DNA of 64,000 nucleotides. Source: Paracoccaceae bacterium (lineage in GTDB: Bacteria; Pseudomonadota; Alphaproteobacteria; Rhodobacterales; Rhodobacteraceae). Where the stretch lies: the NCBI GenBank assembly GCA_947504705.1, contig CANNIA010000011.1:1-64000 (forward strand), read 5' to 3'. Positions 60,934 to 64,000 of this stretch are shown one piece after another. Under the pieces are notes generated by a model. It did not search any database. It was not told the DNA's origin and saw only the letters and a program-made list of their open reading frames with translations. A program made the position numbers and the translations under genes. Numbering within the stretch: the first letter of the stretch is position 1; each line of letters opens with the position of its first letter.

Positions 60934-62226
60934 ATGTCAAACATGTTCGACTACGGCCACTTCCAGTTCGAGAGCAAGCAGGACCTGTTCGACAAGGCGA
61001 TCAAGTTCTGGAATCCGGACAAGACCAAGTTCTGGCAGTCGGTCGGGGTCGATCTGGTGATCGACCGGCGTGAGGGCTATTTCCTCTATGACATGTCAGG
61101 TCGACGGCTGATCGACCTGCATTTGAACGGCGGAACTTACAACTTTGGCCATCGCCACCCCGAACTGGTCGAGACGCTGAAAGGCGCGCTCGACTACTTC
61201 GACATGGGCAACCATTGGTTTCCCTCGGTCGCGCGGTCGGCGCTCTCCGAGGCGTTGATCAGGGTCTCGCCCGGCATGGCCTATGCGGTCTTTGGTGCCG
61301 GCGGGGCCGAGGCTGTGGATATCGCGCTGAAGTCTGCCCGATATGCCACAAAACGCCGCAAGATCGTGTCGATCATCAAGGGCTATCACGGCCACGGTGG
61401 GTTGTCGGTGGCAACGGGAGACGAGCGGTTCTCGAAGATATTCTTGTCCGACCAGCCCGCTGACTTTATCCAAGTGCCGTTCAACGACATTGGCGCAATG
61501 GAGCAGGCGCTGAGCGGCAATGACATAGCGGCGCTGATCATGGAGACGATCCCCGCGACCTATGGTTTCCCAATGCCCAATCCGGGCTATCTGCAGGCCT
61601 GTCGTGACCTCTGCACCCGCTATGGCGCGATGTATATCGCCGACGAAGTGCAGACCGGCCTGATGCGCACGGGCGAGATGTGGGGTTGGCAGGCCTATGG
61701 CATCCAGCCCGACATCATGGTCACGGCCAAGGGCCTGACGGGCGGGATCTATCCGATTTCGGCGGCACTTCTGAACGAAAAGGCGGGCGGCTGGCTGCAC
61801 GAGGATGGGGCGGCGCATATCTCGACTTCTGGTGGGGCGGAACTGGGCTGCGTCGTCGCCCACAAGGTGATCGAGATGCTGCAGCGCCCCCAAGTGCGGG
61901 CGAATGTGTTGACGGTGGCCGAGTTCATGCGCGACGGCATGGCCGAGATGATCGCGCGCCACGGCGATGTGTTCACCGGCGTGCGGCAAAAGGGCGTGAT
62001 CCTTGGGCTGGAGTTTGGAAATTCCGGCGAAAACGCGGTGGCCGTGTCGCGGGCACTTTATGAAAACGGGGTCTGGGCGATCTTTTCCTCGCTCGACAAG
62101 CGGGTGTTGCAGTGGAAGCCGGGGGCCCTGCTGACGGCTGACCTGTGCCAGGAAATCCTTGACCGGTTTGATGCCGCGATGCCACGGGCGCGCGAATTGG
62201 TACATGCTGCGAAGAAGGGGAACTGA
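60934..62226 (+). CDS. Class III PLP enzyme (aminotransferase or amino-alcohol-phosphate phospholyase)
   Basis: 430 residues. PLP-lysine about residue 266 in TAKGLTGGIYPISAALL; cofactor site AVFGAGGAEAVDIALKSARY, IKGYHGHGGLSVATGDERF and MYIADEVQTGLMRTGEMWGW. In aminoacetone-type (AAU/RMM) microcompartment loci a class III enzyme of this kind is thought to act as a phospholyase on 1-amino-2-propanol phosphate giving propionaldehyde. A true transaminase remains possible. It is the first gene after the DeoR repressor; the next gene starts 1 base after its stop. Start ATG 60934 or 60943. Confidence 0.82.
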   Translation: MSNMFDYGHFQFESKQDLFDKAIKFWNPDKTKFWQSVGVDLVIDRREGYFLYDMSGRRLIDLHLNGGTYNFGHRHPELVETLKGALDYFDMGNHWFPSVARSALSEALIRVSPGMAYAVFGAGGAEAVDIALKSARYATKRRKIVSIIKGYHGHGGLSVATGDERFSKIFLSDQPADFIQVPFNDIGAMEQALSGNDIAALIMETIPATYGFPMPNPGYLQACRDLCTRYGAMYIADEVQTGLMRTGEMWGWQAYGIQPDIMVTAKGLTGGIYPISAALLNEKAGGWLHEDGAAHISTSGGAELGCVVAHKVIEMLQRPQVRANVLTVAEFMRDGMAEMIARHGDVFTGVRQKGVILGLEFGNSGENAVAVSRALYENGVWAIFSSLDKRVLQWKPGALLTADLCQEILDRFDAAMPRARELVHAAKKGN

Positions 62227-62227
62227 G

Positions 62228-63745
62228 ATGGTTGATCGTTCCGAACCCCTGTTGAAGATGCCCGATGTCGCGCTGGAACAGGCGCGGATGATGCTGGACC
62301 GTGCCCGGTGGGCTGCGGCGCGGATGCAGAAGTTGGACCGTACGGCAGTGCTGCGGATTTGCGAGGCGGTGGCGAAGGCGGGCCACGCCCGCGCGCAGGA
62401 CTTTGCCGAAATGGCGGTGCGTGAGACCGGCATGGGGGTCGTGGCGCACAAGGTGCAGAAGAACCAGGCCTGCTCGCAGGGGATTCTGGACCTGTATCGG
62501 AACGAAGATTTCATCTCGCCCCGCATTCAAGCGGATCGAAAGATCGTGGAACTGCCACGCCCCGCCGGGGTGATCTTTGCGCTGGTGCCGGTGACGAACC
62601 CGGTGGCCACGGTCTATTTCAAGGCCATGCTGGCGCTGATGACGCGCAACGCGATCATCCTGTCGCCGCATCCGCAGGCGAAAGGCGTCTGCGCAGAGGC
62701 CGCGCGGGTCATGGCCGAGGCAGCAAAAGCTGCGGGTGCGCCGGATGGGTCGATCCAGGTGATCGATGCCCCGACGATCCCGCTGATCGAGGCGCTGATG
62801 GGTGACGAGCGGATCGACTTGATCGTGGCAACCGGTGGCCCTGCGGTGGTCAAGGCGGCCTATCGCTCAGGCAATCCGGCGATTGGGGTTGGCCCCGGCA
62901 ATGCGCCGGTTGTCGTCGATGACAGCGCCGATCTGAAAGCGGCGGCCAAGCGGATCGTCGCGTCGAAAAGCTTCGACAATTCGATCCTGTGCACCAATGA
63001 ATCGACGGTTCTGGCCTTTGCCAGCATCGCCGACCGGCTGCTGGAGGCGATGAAGGCCGAAGGAGCGCATCTTTGCACGTCGGATCAGGTTGCCAAGTTG
63101 CGTGCGCTTCTGTTCACTGACACCGGGTTCAACACAGCGATGATCGGCAAGGATGCCGAGGTCATCGCCCGCGCGGCTGGCTTCAGCGCGCCGGGGGCGA
63201 AGATTCTAGTGACGCCGGTTGATATGGTTCAGCCGGAAGAAAAGCTGGTGCGCGAAAAGCTGGCGCCGGTTCTGGCCTTCGCCCGGGTGCCCGGGATCGA
63301 TCAGGCGATTTCCGCTGCGCGGTCGATGATGCGCAAGGCGGGGCAGGGCCATTCAGCGGTGATCCATTCCCGGAACGAAGGCCATATCCTTGCCTTTGCC
63401 GCAGGAGTGCCGGCTCTGCGGGTGGCGGTCAACGTCGGGGCCTCGCTGGGGGCTTCCGGGTTTGAAACCCACCTTGGGCCGTCGATGACCATCGGCACCG
63501 GCTTTGCGGGCGGCTCGTCCTTGGGCGAGAACCTGACGCCGCAGCACCTGCTGCATTTCACCCGCATTGCGTATAACAAGGACTCGGGCGAGGCCTTCGG
63601 CAACTTCGCGGGGTTGGACCCGTTGAACTTGCCCAAGCGGGTGGCGGCCCCCATGTCGCTGGCTGTCAACAACTCCGAAGCTGATCTCCGCGCCGAATTG
63701 CGCAAGATCATCTTGGAAGAGCTGAAGTCGGTGCTGGCGGCATAA
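62228..63745 (+). CDS. CoA-acylating aldehyde dehydrogenase with C-terminal encapsulation-like tail
   Basis: 505 residues of the EutE/PduP-AdhE acylating class. NVPV-like VIFALVPVTNPVATVYFKAM, IDLIVATGGPAVVKAAYRSG, GVGPGNAPVVVDD and the catalytic Cys255 in SKSFDNSILCTNES. It would oxidise an aldehyde with NAD+ and CoA to the acyl-CoA (propionaldehyde to propionyl-CoA, or sulfoacetaldehyde in related enzymes). After a short linker the last about 20 residues (ELRKIILEELKSVL) form an amphipathic helix, as in cargo peptides of microcompartments. Its stop overlaps the shell-gene start (TAATG). Confidence 0.88.
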   Translation: MVDRSEPLLKMPDVALEQARMMLDRARWAAARMQKLDRTAVLRICEAVAKAGHARAQDFAEMAVRETGMGVVAHKVQKNQACSQGILDLYRNEDFISPRIQADRKIVELPRPAGVIFALVPVTNPVATVYFKAMLALMTRNAIILSPHPQAKGVCAEAARVMAEAAKAAGAPDGSIQVIDAPTIPLIEALMGDERIDLIVATGGPAVVKAAYRSGNPAIGVGPGNAPVVVDDSADLKAAAKRIVASKSFDNSILCTNESTVLAFASIADRLLEAMKAEGAHLCTSDQVAKLRALLFTDTGFNTAMIGKDAEVIARAAGFSAPGAKILVTPVDMVQPEEKLVREKLAPVLAFARVPGIDQAISAARSMMRKAGQGHSAVIHSRNEGHILAFAAGVPALRVAVNVGASLGASGFETHLGPSMTIGTGFAGGSSLGENLTPQHLLHFTRIAYNKDSGEAFGNFAGLDPLNLPKRVAAPMSLAVNNSEADLRAELRKIILEELKSVLAA

Positions 63746-64000
63746 TGGCAACGCTTCGCTCCCACATCTTCATCGACCAGCTGCAACCGCAGACCATGTG
63801 CTATCTTGGCACCTGGATCCGTGGTTCGCTACCCCGCACCGGCATGGCCGCACAGGTTATCGAGGTCGCCCCCGGTCTGGACATAGAGGCGCTGACCGAC
63901 GTTGCCCTTAAATCGGCCGAAGTGCAGGGCGGCATTCTGGTCGTCGAACGGCAGTTTGGCTATCTGGAGTTCCACTCCCGCGACATTTCCGCCGTGAAAG
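63745..64000 (+). CDS. Probable bacterial-microcompartment shell protein, 5' part (cut by window end)
   Basis: 85 residues are visible: ATLRSHIFIDQLQPQTMCYL, GTWIRGSLPRTGMAAQVIEV, then LTDVALKSAEVQGGILVVER and QFGYLEFHSRD. The second half has the helix-strand order of BMC domains (ALKSA.V..G.LVVERQFG.LEFH). The first half resembles the leading part of tandem/permuted shell proteins of AAU/RMM-type loci. It starts in the TAA of the aldehyde dehydrogenase, so translation is coupled. The remainder and other shell genes should lie just beyond the window. Confidence 0.62.
   Translation, partial: MATLRSHIFIDQLQPQTMCYLGTWIRGSLPRTGMAAQVIEVAPGLDIEALTDVALKSAEVQGGILVVERQFGYLEFHSRDISAVK

Overview
The window is a high-GC chromosomal segment from an alphaproteobacterium, almost certainly Rhodobacteraceae (Rhodobacter/Tabrizicola/Gemmobacter-like). 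The gene order lpdA - odhB - sucA - sucD - sucC - mdh - mcl2 - mch - sdhCDAB is the order known from Rhodobacter sphaeroides. Four genes of the ethylmalonyl-CoA (EMC) pathway (ccr, ecm, mch and an mcl2-type malyl-CoA thioesterase) also lie here. The organism therefore probably assimilates acetyl-CoA by that route.

Layout. 1-1.5 kb: remnants of two IS3-family elements next to a tRNA-Ala(GGC). 1.7-5.2 kb: a TIGR02300-type acidic protein, a YgjP-like metallopeptidase, a GntR regulator, a small Imm27-like orphan and a pirin. 5.2-37.6 kb: the TCA-cycle block. The conserved enzymes are interrupted by accessory genes: three paralogous secreted four-cysteine proteins and a sulfotransferase between sucD and sucC; two EF-hand-like periplasmic paralogues, a broken and an intact glycosyltransferase, and a methyltransferase between sucC and mdh; and two DUF3592 paralogues before mcl2. 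37.6-41 kb: a lower-GC methyltransferase/RgpF-like fusion and a GT2 glycosyltransferase. 41-47 kb: GST, HxlR regulator, DUF1989, and a tightly overlapped deoD - SHMT-like - aldo/keto reductase operon. 47-54 kb: ecm and ccr flanking small envelope proteins and an acyltransferase. 54-60 kb: RecD-like helicase, pyrD, DUF952, a 5'-nucleotidase-like phosphatase and an SRAP protein.

60-64 kb: a DeoR-type repressor divergent from an operon encoding a class III PLP enzyme, an acylating aldehyde dehydrogenase with a C-terminal amphipathic tail, and the start of a probable bacterial-microcompartment shell protein cut by the window end. This resembles the aminoacetone / 1-amino-2-propanol (AAU, formerly RMM) metabolosome type. 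Its predicted acyl-CoA product (propionyl-CoA) could feed the EMC pathway encoded nearby. It is the most interesting system here.

Regulation visible in the sequence. GTGATCAC palindromes repeat at exactly 21-bp steps upstream of sucC (three copies) and sdhC (two copies), suggesting one TCA-cycle regulator acting at both. Paired TTGCGCGCAA palindromes precede ccr. A palindrome sits inside the putative ecm promoter. Two dyads lie in the DeoR/operon divergent region, and a CtrA-type TTAA-N7-TTAA site follows ccr. No rRNA or CRISPR array was seen.
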